A stretch of DNA of 64,000 nt from Mucilaginibacter inviolabilis. GTDB lineage: Bacteria > Bacteroidota > Bacteroidia > Sphingobacteriales > Sphingobacteriaceae. Below the pieces are notes generated by a model. The model saw only the letters and a list, made by a program, of their open reading frames with translations. It was not told the origin of the DNA and did no database searches. Below are positions 18,615-26,953 of the stretch, one piece after another (position 1 is the stretch's first letter; each line of letters starts with the position of its first letter). Location of the stretch: contig NZ_JAANAT010000001.1 in NCBI RefSeq assembly GCF_011089895.1, positions 3,472,001-3,536,000 on the forward strand. The letters are read 5' to 3'. The position numbers were made by a program, and so were the translations under genes.

Positions 18615-19613
18615 TTAATACTCCAGCCATTTCCCTACCCTTACAGCAACCTTGTCACCCTCGGTATACTTGCCAGGCTCCTCATTCACGATGCGTATTA
18701 ACACACCTTTTTGTTCCAGTATCAAGTCCTCGTAAAAGCCTTTAAAAAGTACCTGCTTTACTGTCCAGCCTTTGTTTGGGGTGATCACTTTTACTTTGAT
18801 CCATTCCGGATATATAACTGCGTGCTCTTTTTTAATATCCACACCACAAAGCTTTGCTTCAGGAGCAGTAAGCACATTGCAGTTACTTAGCAATTGAGCG
18901 GTATACAGATTTTGGGGCGATTGGTATAAAGTTTTAGGATGGCCATGCTCAATAATCTCCCCGTTTTGCAGCACAATCAATTCATCGGCCATGGAGAGCA
19001 CCTCGGCAGGGTCATGCGATACCATGATCACCGTTAGTCCCGTCTCTTTTACTATCTGCCTGATATCGCTTTGCAAACCCTCCCTGAAAGAAGTATCCAC
19101 CTGGTTAAAAGGCTCATCCAGCAACAAAACCTGCGGACGGGTAATAATAGCTCGCGCAATAGCCACACGTTGCTTTTCACCACCACTCAGGTCGGCCACA
19201 CGCCTTTCGGCCATATGCAGCATATTCAATTGCTTTAATACCTGTTCTGTTTTTTGTTGTTTGGCAGCCAAATCTGTAGCAGGTAGCATAGCGGCTACGT
19301 TATCCCACACTTTGGCAAACAGGTTCAGATCGTCGGTATGCTGGGTAACCATTTTCATAGCGTCATGCCCAGGAATCAGCTTTTCTTCAGGTCCCCAGAT
19401 GCGCTCCCCTTTAAATTGCACTTCGCCGGTATCGGGCGATAGTAAACCATAAAGCAGTTTCAGTAAAGTACTTTTACCACTGCCGCTTTCGCCAATAATA
19501 GCCGTTATTTTACCAGGTTGCACCACCATATTGGTTGGCTTTACACCCGAAAGCTGTTTACCAGGATATATTTTACTTACCGCAATAGCCTGCAAAAAAG
19601 GAGTATCTGACAT
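18615..19613 (-). CDS. ABC transporter ATP-binding protein with C-terminal TOBE-like domain
   Basis: Cytoplasmic ATPase of about 332 residues. Walker A GESGSGKST is at residues 41-49, signature LSGGEKQRV, Walker B VLLLDEP and the switch histidine in VSHDPAE are all present, so it should hydrolyse ATP. The C-terminal 90 residues look like a TOBE-type domain, as in PotA/CysA-class import ATPases. The start at 19613 (MSDTPFLQAIAVSKIYPGK) is preferred to an ATG 45 bases upstream because the family N-terminus begins there. No recognisable permease or binding protein gene is adjacent; the only neighbour is a small membrane protein. Confidence 0.9.
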   Translation of the reverse strand: MSDTPFLQAIAVSKIYPGKQLSGVKPTNMVVQPGKITAIIGESGSGKSTLLKLLYGLLSPDTGEVQFKGERIWGPEEKLIPGHDAMKMVTQHTDDLNLFAKVWDNVAAMLPATDLAAKQQKTEQVLKQLNMLHMAERRVADLSGGEKQRVAIARAIITRPQVLLLDEPFNQVDTSFREGLQSDIRQIVKETGLTVIMVSHDPAEVLSMADELIVLQNGEIIEHGHPKTLYQSPQNLYTAQLLSNCNVLTAPEAKLCGVDIKKEHAVIYPEWIKVKVITPNKGWTVKQVLFKGFYEDLILEQKGVLIRIVNEEPGKYTEGDKVAVRVGKWLEY

Positions 19614-19753
19614 CGACGGCAAAGATACACGATTTTGAGGATTCAGCCAGAGCGACAAAATTTGATTAGGAACTTAACAAGTTGGCTTGTGCTTAACATC
19701 ACACTTGCCAGTCCTGTGAATAACCCTCGCGGTAGTGGCGATTGTATTCATTG

Positions 19754-20293
19754 CTAATCTACTTTTATAAACTTCCAGTATCCTACCAATGATACTGGAT
19801 TATTTTTCCTTATAGCTTTTCTACTTTCAATTTTACAGGTGATTATACTATCTGGCGTTCCGTGAAATCTACCAATAAGGCCTTCTCCGGAGGCACAAGC
19901 GAAATAATTGTTATCGCCTGCGCTAATTAACCATTGTTCGAAACAGTCCTTTAAGCCCGCTTTATCCGTTATAATAATCAAATTAACAAAATCGCCGTCG
20001 ATTTCTGCTTTTTGGCTCCACAAACCAGAATATTTCCAGGAATGTTCTATCCAGACAGATTTTATATTGAAATGTAAACTATCCTTAATTCCAGGATTTA
20101 TTAAGGGCCGATACTCAGAAATAAAAACACCCAACTTTTTTGATTGACCAATACTCCCTGCAAAACCTGAGTTACCGTTTTTGGCACAGGAAAATAAGCA
20201 ACAGGTTATAATAAACACAAATAATTTTGTCAAAAGGGATATCCTGATATTTAGTAAATAGCTATTTTTTTTCTTCACGATTTCAAACTTCAT
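19754..20293 (-). CDS. Hypothetical lipoprotein
   Basis: Protein of 179 residues with a long N-terminal region ending in a hydrophobic stretch and lipobox (FVFIITCCLFSCAKNG), so probably exported and lipid-anchored. The first 20 residues are basic and unusually long for a signal peptide, so an internal start may be used. The mature part has no motif I recognise. It stands alone between the ABC ATPase gene and a 310-base gap. Its sequence is AT-rich and gives the impression of a lineage-specific accessory gene. Confidence 0.7.
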   Translation of the reverse strand: MKFEIVKKKNSYLLNIRISLLTKLFVFIITCCLFSCAKNGNSGFAGSIGQSKKLGVFISEYRPLINPGIKDSLHFNIKSVWIEHSWKYSGLWSQKAEIDGDFVNLIIITDKAGLKDCFEQWLISAGDNNYFACASGEGLIGRFHGTPDSIITCKIESRKAIRKNNPVSLVGYWKFIKVD

Positions 20294-20607
20294 TTTATGG
20301 GGTAATAATCTTTACAGGAGGGTATTCCCAGCCAAGGTTCAGCTATTGTGACAATCCTAATGTTAAATAATACTGCTTGTATATCACCATAGACTACAAG
20401 AGAAATTTAACATCATTATTGTGATTAAATAAATAATATTATTTCTCATCATTGATTAGTATACCAATAGTAAGATCTGCTAGGGATTACCCCCTTAAAG
20501 CTATGAAAATTAGATACATCTGGAATTGCATTATGAGAAAAATATCGAAGCTTTCTGAGTTGAACGCATTCACCAATAATCATTAAGTAAAGCTTATAAA
20601 ATTCCTT
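20294..20607. other. Intergenic region, nothing recognised
   Basis: AT-rich gap between the lipoprotein start and the barrel-protein stop. I see no repeat, hairpin or ORF worth reporting; it presumably holds the promoter of the lipoprotein gene. Confidence 0.5.
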
Positions 20608-21426
20608 TTAAAAACCCAGCGTCAACCCGAACGAGAAATTCCTCAATCCATTCTGCGCAGGACTGTTCTCAAACATATCGCTAAAGTAGTATTTGGCATA
20701 AATACCCATAATGCCATAACCCACACGTACAAACGCGCCTTTGCGCAGCCTGGTAAAGTGGTAATCGTCGTTAAACTTTTGTTTGCCGTTTTCCTCGCTT
20801 ATTTGTTTTACACGGCCATTGAGTAATACGCCAATTTCGGGGCCGGCAACAACACGGAAGTAATTGCCCCGCTCATCTTCATGGCTACGGTAGTAAAATG
20901 AAAGGGGTATACGCAGATAACTGGATGAAAAACGGTTCTTGCTGTAATGGATATTATCTTCAGTATAAGTTAAAACCGGTGCATTCCGTTGTATAGTAAT
21001 ATCCTTACGCAAACGGATCAACGTCCAGTCGAACCCACCCGAAACATATATTTTAAAAGCACTGTTAAAACGATAGCCAAACTGTACCACATCAAATCCA
21101 ACATTGCTGGTTTTCCATTGGCGATAACTCAAAAACTGATTTTGGGGCGATAAGGTGAAGCTACCATGATCAACCAGTGTGGCCAAACCCAGGTCGATAC
21201 GGGAAAACGTTACCCCGAAAGAAAAGCCCGGCGCTTTGTGCGCATGATAAGCGGTATCCCGCTCGCCGCTTGCTATAACTGTAGCATCATCCCCTACACC
21301 CAGTTTTACGTGTACTCGTTTTTTATGAAGATTCTCGGCAGTAACATGAGTGGAGTCGGACGTAGTTTGTGCAAACGTTGTGCTTACAGCAAGGCATATG
21401 ATGATGGTAAAAATTAAGCGTTTCAT
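20608..21426 (-). CDS. Probable outer-membrane beta-barrel protein
   Basis: Protein of 272 residues with a clear signal peptide (MKRLIFTIIICLAVSTTFAQ) and alternating aromatic/polar strands (for example FGVTFSRIDLGLATL, VQFGYRFNSAFKIYVSGGFD). It ends with a phenylalanine (FGLTLGF), as expected for an outer-membrane barrel. Last gene of a minus-strand module with an ECF sigma factor and a membrane anti-sigma-like protein, so it may be a target or partner of that system. No precise family named. Confidence 0.8.
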   Translation of the reverse strand: MKRLIFTIIICLAVSTTFAQTTSDSTHVTAENLHKKRVHVKLGVGDDATVIASGERDTAYHAHKAPGFSFGVTFSRIDLGLATLVDHGSFTLSPQNQFLSYRQWKTSNVGFDVVQFGYRFNSAFKIYVSGGFDWTLIRLRKDITIQRNAPVLTYTEDNIHYSKNRFSSSYLRIPLSFYYRSHEDERGNYFRVVAGPEIGVLLNGRVKQISEENGKQKFNDDYHFTRLRKGAFVRVGYGIMGIYAKYYFSDMFENSPAQNGLRNFSFGLTLGF

Positions 21427-21444
21427 ATAGTAACAGTAAATATA

Positions 21445-22218
21445 TTATTTTTCTTTCTTCACTTTGATGATACCCAGGTTTATACCGGTAATAGTAGCAT
21501 CATCCTCATCGGTATTGGAAAACTCTATAAATTTATCCTTTCGTTTATCAACAGCTGCTATCACTACGTTAAACACATCACCCATACTACGGATACGATG
21601 TTTTTTAACCGGGGTTTTAGCAGGTTTTAAAGACAAGGCAGCCAGCTGGGGCTTATTTTCCGACAGATTCAAATCATGCATAACCGGCTTTACTGATATT
21701 TCGTCATTGGTATTGTCGGGTATAACCGCGCTAGCCAAATCGTTTCCGCGGCCCGTTAAAACAACCTGTGAATCATTGTTTTCCGCTGCTAGCCTATCCT
21801 GCTGTGCTTTTATTTTTTTCGTTCTATCAGCATCTATCCTGTTATTCGTCCTTTCAATCTTTACAGCTGCCAAATGATTAGCTGGGGTGATAACTGCCTT
21901 TTCTGCTTTTTTGTTTTGTTGTTCGTTGGATAGAACAGCCAGAACTGTTTTAGTAACCGGGAATGTCTTTTTAACTATCCGATTAACCAATGGATTCTGC
22001 TTGTTTACTTTCATCTGTTTAGGAATAAACAGTATCCCCATAGTAAGCATCAGTACAATACCTGCCGCGATACTTAAAAAGGATACCAGCGATCTTTTGC
22101 GTTTGCCTGCGTCTAACTCAGCGGATATGCCAGTCCATACCTGGGCTGATGGCTGTATTTCCAACCCATCAAGCGACGACCGAAAAAACTCATCCAATTC
22201 ATTACCCTGCATATCCAT
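21445..22218 (-). CDS. Anti-sigma-factor-like single-pass membrane protein
   Basis: About 257 residues. An N-terminal cytoplasmic segment starts MDMQGNELDEFFRSSLDGL, followed by a basic patch KRKRS, one transmembrane helix (about residues 50-67, FLSIAAGIVLMLTMGILF) and a long polar periplasmic part. Its start lies within the end of the sigma factor gene (ATG at 22218 or 22212, sigma stop at 22202), so translation is coupled. Position and topology point to control of that sigma factor; sequence similarity to known anti-sigma families is not obvious to me. Confidence 0.75.
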   Translation of the reverse strand: MDMQGNELDEFFRSSLDGLEIQPSAQVWTGISAELDAGKRKRSLVSFLSIAAGIVLMLTMGILFIPKQMKVNKQNPLVNRIVKKTFPVTKTVLAVLSNEQQNKKAEKAVITPANHLAAVKIERTNNRIDADRTKKIKAQQDRLAAENNDSQVVLTGRGNDLASAVIPDNTNDEISVKPVMHDLNLSENKPQLAALSLKPAKTPVKKHRIRSMGDVFNVVIAAVDKRKDKFIEFSNTDEDDATITGINLGIIKVKKEK

Positions 22219-22774
22219 AACTTTTACCCTCCATTTTTGCAATTTGTTCTTTTAATATACCTCGCGCCCTTGAAAGCTGCGATTTAGACGCGCCCTCACT
22301 AATGCCCATCATCTCTGCTATTTCTTTGTGCGAATAGCCTTCCAGGGCGTAAAGGCTAAATACCATCCGATAACCTGGCGCCAGTTGTTGTATCAACCTC
22401 AATAATGCCTGTGCATCTAAATTTGACGAGGCCAGTGGATTTACCGATGGCTCATTTCCAACGTCGTCAGTATTAACCACCTGCAGCATTTTATGATGTT
22501 TACGGTAATATTCGATGGAACTGTGTACCATAATGCGCCTTACCCAGCCTTCAAAAGATCCCTCGCCCCGATAATCGGCTACTTTTTGAAATACGCGGAT
22601 AAACCCATTCTGCAGCATATCCTCCGCCTCCATTCTATCCGTAGCATAACGCATGCACACCGCCAGCATTTTGCTCGCGAATTGTTTATATAACAACTCC
22701 TGTGCTTTACGTTCGCCCGCTTTACAGCGGTCTATTAATTGTTGAATGGTAAACTTTGGCTCCAAAAACATCAT
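22202..22774 (-). CDS. RNA polymerase ECF-type sigma factor
   Basis: Sigma-70 family extracytoplasmic-function factor of 190 residues. Region 2 covers about 25-95 (LYKQFASKMLAVCMRYATDR, then EDMLQNGFIRVFQKV), and region 4 covers about 125-175 with helix-turn-helix YSHKEIAEMMGISEGASKS. It directs RNA polymerase to a dedicated promoter set, typically envelope functions. Overlaps the downstream membrane anti-sigma-like gene by about 17 bases, the usual arrangement for a sigma/anti-sigma pair. Confidence 0.92.
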   Translation of the reverse strand: MMFLEPKFTIQQLIDRCKAGERKAQELLYKQFASKMLAVCMRYATDRMEAEDMLQNGFIRVFQKVADYRGEGSFEGWVRRIMVHSSIEYYRKHHKMLQVVNTDDVGNEPSVNPLASSNLDAQALLRLIQQLAPGYRMVFSLYALEGYSHKEIAEMMGISEGASKSQLSRARGILKEQIAKMEGKSYGYAG

Positions 22775-22843
22775 TTATAACAGTAAGATGTGATGCTTTG
22801 GTAATTGGTTGCATGGTTTAAAAAATATATTTTTAAAATGCTC

Positions 22844-22935
22844 TGCTGCCGCGGGCTTTCAGCCCGTGGTAAACATGGCTTCAGCTTTCAGCTGCCCACG
22901 AGATACGCTGCGCTAATCTCGCGGAGCGGAAGGGC
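22844..22935. repeat. Dispersed palindromic repeat between the hemJ and sigma genes
   Basis: Contains a hairpin CCGCGGGCT/AGCCCGTGG (about 22849-22869) and the segment GATACGCTGCGCTAATCTCG, which recurs with one change at about 60627-60647. Likely a REP-like dispersed element. Confidence 0.6.
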
Positions 22936-22945
22936 CTTGGAGAGG

Positions 22946-23485
22946 CTATTGCTTGCTCTTCATCCTATACCGCTTGTATATTTTCACGGCTATCATCAGG
23001 ATCACAGCTAGGGCAACCAGGCCTACTACACCAAATATCCAGTTGAGGGCGCTTTTAAGTACTACCAGGAAAACTATGGCAAACAGCAATAAGGTAGCCA
23101 GCTCATTCCATAGGCGTAATTGGGTAGATGTCCACTTGAATACTCCATTGGCCATTTGCTTTATTTTATTCTGGCACATATGGTGATATATGCCCAACAC
23201 TACTACAAAAGTAAGCTTTAGGTGCATCCAGCCAAAATGAAGCCATATTGGTCTCATGATCAGCATGGTGATACCGGCAGCAACGGTAAGGATCATGGAA
23301 GGAATGGTAATGATATTCCAGAGCTTACGCTCCATAATAGTAAATTGCTCTGATAATATTTTACGATCGGGCTCCGGTTTTTCCTGGGCCTCGGTATGAT
23401 AAATAAACAGGCGTACACTGTAAAACAGGCCCGCCATATAACAAACCACAAAAATAATGTGTACCGCTTTTACGTAATCGTACAT
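22946..23485 (-). CDS. hemJ: Protoporphyrinogen IX oxidase, HemJ-type membrane protein
   Basis: Integral membrane protein of 179 residues with about five hydrophobic helices and the conserved N-terminal HIIFVVCYMAGLFYSVRLF of the UPF0093/HemJ family, plus the basic loop MERKLWNI and the segment HFGWMHLKLTFVVVLGIYHH. HemJ carries haem and oxidises protoporphyrinogen to protoporphyrin in bacteria lacking HemG/HemY. The location directly downstream of hemE supports this role. A terminator-like hairpin lies between the two genes, so hemJ may have its own promoter or depend on read-through. Confidence 0.85.
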   Translation of the reverse strand: MYDYVKAVHIIFVVCYMAGLFYSVRLFIYHTEAQEKPEPDRKILSEQFTIMERKLWNIITIPSMILTVAAGITMLIMRPIWLHFGWMHLKLTFVVVLGIYHHMCQNKIKQMANGVFKWTSTQLRLWNELATLLLFAIVFLVVLKSALNWIFGVVGLVALAVILMIAVKIYKRYRMKSKQ

Positions 23486-23512
23486 AGGTAGTATATTTAA
23501 TTACGGATTAAC

Positions 23513-23557
23513 AAATTGAACTTCATGAAATTAATTAAATTCCATGAAGTTCAATTT
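23513..23557 (-). terminator. Hairpin after hemE
   Basis: Perfect 15-bp inverted repeat AAATTGAACTTCATG (23513-23527) / CATGAAGTTCAATTT (23543-23557) with a 15-base centre, between the hemE and hemJ genes. It may be a terminator or another paired-arm word element. Confidence 0.6.
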
Positions 23558-23594
23558 ATTTATTAAGCAAGTTGGTGATATTCGCCTATTGCCC

Positions 23595-24620
23595 TTAGTT
23601 CCTGTATTCTTTGATCACCTCTACCGCGTACTTCACGTTATCAAACGGAATATCGGGCATAATACCATGGCCCAGGTTAAAGATGAAACCTTTTTCGTCC
23701 TTCATCCTGTCGAACAGGCGATGAATCCGTTCTTTGATCACCTTTTTATCGGCATATAAAATATGCGGATCAAGATTACCCTGAACGGCAATATCCGCAG
23801 GTAAACGTTTTTTAATATCGAGCAGATCAACGTTCCAATCAATCGAGATCACATCCGGTTTGGCTTCGGCCATCAGCGGCGCAAATACCGAACTGCCTTT
23901 GCAGAATGATATTACCGGGATATCCTTACGGTTCAGTTTACTGATGATCTCGGCAATGTAGCGGTGACTAAATTCCTGATAATCATCCCATGCCAAAGCT
24001 TGTGCCCAGCTATCAAATATCTGGACGGCATTTACACCGGCAGCTATCTGCATATTCAGGTAATCGGCAGTAACGGTAGCTATTTTTGATAACAGCTGAT
24101 GAGCCAGTTCGGGCTCATTGTGCAGCATCAATTTGGTTAGTTTAAAATCCTTGGTCGATCCGCCTTCTACCAGATAGCTCATCACGGTAAATGGCGCACC
24201 GGCAAAACCAATAAGCGGTATACGGCCATTTAAACGCTGCTGGATTACCTTGATAGCATCGGCAACATATTGCAGCTTATCCAATACGTTGGTTTGCAGA
24301 TTATCCACATCGGCTTGTGTACGTACCGGGTTGGCAAATTTTGGCCCAACACCGTTGGTAAAACTCAGATCGCCGCCCATGGCTTCGCCGGTAACCAATA
24401 TGTCCGAAAACAGGATGGCTCCATCTATACCCAACAAATCAACCGGCAGCATGGTAACATCAGCAGCCAGCTCCGGGGTTTTACACATTTCCAGGAACGA
24501 ATACTTGTTTTTGATATCCCAATATTCTTTCATGAAACGGCCAGCCTGACGCATCATCCACACCGGCGGGCGTTCTGTTTTTTCGGAAAAAGCTGCTTTT
24601 ATTAATAACGAATCTCTCAT
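23595..24620 (-). CDS. hemE: Uroporphyrinogen III decarboxylase
   Basis: Cytosolic enzyme converting uroporphyrinogen III to coproporphyrinogen III, 341 residues, full length. The N-terminal signature PPVWMMRQAGRF (R24, R28) and the second signature around IGFAGAPFTVMSYL are present. Part of the minus-strand haem cluster, but separated from hemL by a two-component system and a TPR gene. Its upstream gap is an ATCAAGT-type repeat. Confidence 0.97.
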   Translation of the reverse strand: MRDSLLIKAAFSEKTERPPVWMMRQAGRFMKEYWDIKNKYSFLEMCKTPELAADVTMLPVDLLGIDGAILFSDILVTGEAMGGDLSFTNGVGPKFANPVRTQADVDNLQTNVLDKLQYVADAIKVIQQRLNGRIPLIGFAGAPFTVMSYLVEGGSTKDFKLTKLMLHNEPELAHQLLSKIATVTADYLNMQIAAGVNAVQIFDSWAQALAWDDYQEFSHRYIAEIISKLNRKDIPVISFCKGSSVFAPLMAEAKPDVISIDWNVDLLDIKKRLPADIAVQGNLDPHILYADKKVIKERIHRLFDRMKDEKGFIFNLGHGIMPDIPFDNVKYAVEVIKEYRN

Positions 24621-24628
24621 ATTTTTTT

Positions 24629-24727
24629 GAGTATCAAGCAGCTAGTACCAAGTATCAAGACTTATAAAAGAGCTTATTAATGTCCGATTACAAAAATCTT
24701 GATACTTGATACTAACTACTTGATACT
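24629..24727. repeat. ATCAAGT-type inverted word repeat between the TPR gene and hemE
   Basis: The plus-strand left arm GAGTATCAAGCAGCTAGTAC plus AAGTATCAAGAC and the right arm CTTGATACTTGATACTAACT plus ACTTGATACT fill most of the gap between the hemE start and the TPR stop. Confidence 0.78.
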
Positions 24728-24732
24728 ATATT

Positions 24733-25254
24733 TCAATGTTTTTTCAATTCCTGATGAAGGCGGTTGATCACTTCCTTCATTTTGGCTGTCATTTTTTCTG
24801 TATGTTTTTCGGCCAGGCCCAAATAAGCTTTGGCTTTTTCATAGTTACCAAACCTGATGTTAAGATTGGCAACCGTAACCAGCGCGGCTACGTGGTCATT
24901 CAGCGTGTGCAGCGGGTATTGCGCGGCCAGCTCATAATGCTGTTCTGCAGCTTCAAACTCCTGCCGCTGGATGCAAACACCACCGTATATATATTCATAA
25001 AACCCACGGCGTTTTTTGCTCAGCCATTTAGGGTTACTGATCTCCTTTAATGAAGCCTCGGTTTTTGCATAATCCTTGGCATGAAAATATTTGGCCGCTA
25101 CTACCAGGGTACCTTGTTTAAAGTAATCCCAGATGAGCAGCAATATCATCATCACCGCTACTGCTGCCAATTCATATATGCGCAGATACAGTAACAGGCC
25201 CAACGATAACAGGAAAATAAATGCTATAAATAAACGTACCCTGTTACTGAACAT
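24733..25254 (-). CDS. Tetratricopeptide-repeat membrane protein
   Basis: Protein of 173 residues: two N-terminal hydrophobic helices (about 6-24 and 27-45), then helical repeats with TPR-like spacing (KDYAKTEASLKEI, QEFEAAEQHYELAAQYP, GNYEKAKAYLGLAEKH). It is probably an inner-membrane protein with a cytoplasmic helical domain for protein contacts. Its ATG overlaps the stop of the response regulator gene (TAATG), so it is translationally coupled to the two-component system inside the haem cluster. Specific function unknown. Confidence 0.82.
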   Translation of the reverse strand: MFSNRVRLFIAFIFLLSLGLLLYLRIYELAAVAVMMILLLIWDYFKQGTLVVAAKYFHAKDYAKTEASLKEISNPKWLSKKRRGFYEYIYGGVCIQRQEFEAAEQHYELAAQYPLHTLNDHVAALVTVANLNIRFGNYEKAKAYLGLAEKHTEKMTAKMKEVINRLHQELKKH

Positions 25255-25961
25255 TAATGCTGATTATCGGTAAACTTATAACCTACACCACGGATAGAGT
25301 GAAAATAAACCGGGTTTTTAGGATCTGGTTCAAAATACTTGCGGAAGGTTAGGATAAAGTTATCGATAGTACGGGTGGATGGATATACATCATAATTCCA
25401 AACCGTTTCCAGGATCTGTTCGCGTGATACGGCATCATTTCTGCGTTCAATAAGCAGTTTAAGCAGCATGGTTTCTTTTTTGGTAAGCGCGGTGATAGAT
25501 TCATCGGCATTTACCAGTTCAAAAGAATTAAAATGGATGGTTTTATCACCAATTTTATAGCTGTTAAACTCTTTCAGATCTTCGCCTTTCAGACTGCGTT
25601 TTACCAGGTTATTCACCCTTAAAATCAACTCTTCCAGGTTAAATGGCTTGGTCAAATAATCGTCGGCGCCTTTTTTAAGACCTGCTATCTTATCTTCATT
25701 GGTATTTTTAGCAGTTAAAAACATAATGGGCACTTCGGTATTTTCCAGCCTGATGGTTTCGGCTACTACAAAACCGTCAATCTCGGGCATCATCACGTCT
25801 AATATCACCAGGTTAAAACGCTCTTCTTTAAATAACTGCAAAGCTTTTTTACCATTTTTAGCTGTAGAAACTTTATAACCTTCCAGCTCCAGGTTAAGTT
25901 TGATGGCTTCCAACAAATGTTCTTCGTCTTCGGCCAATAAAATTCTTTTCTTATTAAGCAT
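25254..25961 (-). CDS. Response regulator, OmpR/PhoB family
   Basis: Receiver domain (about 5-118) with the phosphoacceptor D55 in LVILDVMMPEIDG and K105 in YLTKPF, followed by a winged-helix DNA-binding domain (about 135-232). 235 residues. It lies 21 bases after the partner histidine kinase gene and overlaps the TPR gene. The set sits between hemL and hemE on the same strand, so cotranscription with haem genes is likely; whether it senses haem, redox state or something else is unknown. Confidence 0.93.
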   Translation of the reverse strand: MLNKKRILLAEDEEHLLEAIKLNLELEGYKVSTAKNGKKALQLFKEERFNLVILDVMMPEIDGFVVAETIRLENTEVPIMFLTAKNTNEDKIAGLKKGADDYLTKPFNLEELILRVNNLVKRSLKGEDLKEFNSYKIGDKTIHFNSFELVNADESITALTKKETMLLKLLIERRNDAVSREQILETVWNYDVYPSTRTIDNFILTFRKYFEPDPKNPVYFHSIRGVGYKFTDNQH

Positions 25962-25982
25962 GTTATTTTTTTAAATTTAGGT

Positions 25983-26852
25983 TCATCCAAATACTACTTC
26001 AAAAACACTGCCCGCCGGACGGTTATCCCGTACCTTAATACTGGCCTGGTGTTTATCAAGCACTTCTTTTACAATATAAAGCCCCAGTCCGGTACCTTTG
26101 GTATTACGGGTATCCTCGCTGCCTACGCGGTAAAACTTATCGAAAATACGTGTTTTTTCGTTATCGGCTATACCAATGCCCTGGTCGGCTACTTCCAGGT
26201 AAACCTTATCGTCTTTTGAAAACAGCTTTACAGCCACTGCCGAGCAGGGACTGGAGTATTTTACCGCATTCTCGATCAGGTTAGTTACCACCGATGTCAG
26301 CGCGAACTTATCGCCGGTGATCTCTATTTTAGGTTCAATTTCGGCATCAATGATCTGCTGGTTGCAATCGCACTTGGTGATCTGCAAACGGTTCACAATG
26401 CTATCTACCAACACCGAAAGGTTAAATGTGTTTTTGGGGAAGGTGTAGGAGCGGTTATCAATTTTTGATGCCAGCAGCATATTCTCTACCATATCATCCA
26501 AACGCTCCACATCCAGCAATGATTTGCTTACAAAATCAAGCAGCTGTTCTTTGGTTAGGGAACGCTTCTGGATAGTTTGCAATAATATTTTAATAGAAGC
26601 CAGCGGCGATTTAAGCTCATGCGTAACCGAAAGCAGGAAATTCCTTTTCTGCTCCTGCAATTTACGCTCCTTATTGATCGACGCATGCAGGCTATAAGCC
26701 CCCACCACTAGTATCAATATGAACATAGAGCCTTCGCCCAGGATCATCCCAACGCGTTGCGGTTGCAGTTTCATCAACATATAACCCCACCAAACCAGTT
26801 CGGATACGGCGTATATGATGAGCGCATAGAAAATAATAAATGGCTTTTTCAT
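25983..26852 (-). CDS. Sensor histidine kinase
   Basis: About 289 residues from the ATG at 26852 (MKKPFIIFYALIIYA). Two N-terminal membrane helices (about 4-28 and 38-56) have only a very short extracytoplasmic loop. A dimerisation/phosphoacceptor domain follows with H78 in SVTHELKSPLASIK, then an ATPase domain with N-box NLIENAVKYSS, G1 DQGIGIAD and G2 GTGLGLYIV. The near absence of a periplasmic sensor domain suggests sensing within the membrane or via a partner. Paired with the OmpR-type regulator downstream. An in-frame ATG ten codons upstream is possible but lacks membrane-protein character. Confidence 0.92.
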   Translation of the reverse strand: MKKPFIIFYALIIYAVSELVWWGYMLMKLQPQRVGMILGEGSMFILILVVGAYSLHASINKERKLQEQKRNFLLSVTHELKSPLASIKILLQTIQKRSLTKEQLLDFVSKSLLDVERLDDMVENMLLASKIDNRSYTFPKNTFNLSVLVDSIVNRLQITKCDCNQQIIDAEIEPKIEITGDKFALTSVVTNLIENAVKYSSPCSAVAVKLFSKDDKVYLEVADQGIGIADNEKTRIFDKFYRVGSEDTRNTKGTGLGLYIVKEVLDKHQASIKVRDNRPAGSVFEVVFG

Positions 26853-26874
26853 TTCTTTATCAGTTTCAATATTT

Positions 26875-26953
26875 GGTATCAAGTAGCTAGACTACCACGT
26901 TTTTTCACTTAACAGGTTAAAGTCTTGATACTTGATACTAGCTACTTGCTACT
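26875..26953. repeat. ATCAAGT-type inverted word repeat overlapping the hemL stop
   Basis: Plus-strand left arm GGTATCAAGTAGCTAGAC, right arm CTTGATACTTGATACTAGCT and ACTTGCTACT. The hemL stop codon and the codons for its last residues (SSK) are encoded by the right arm. Confidence 0.78.
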
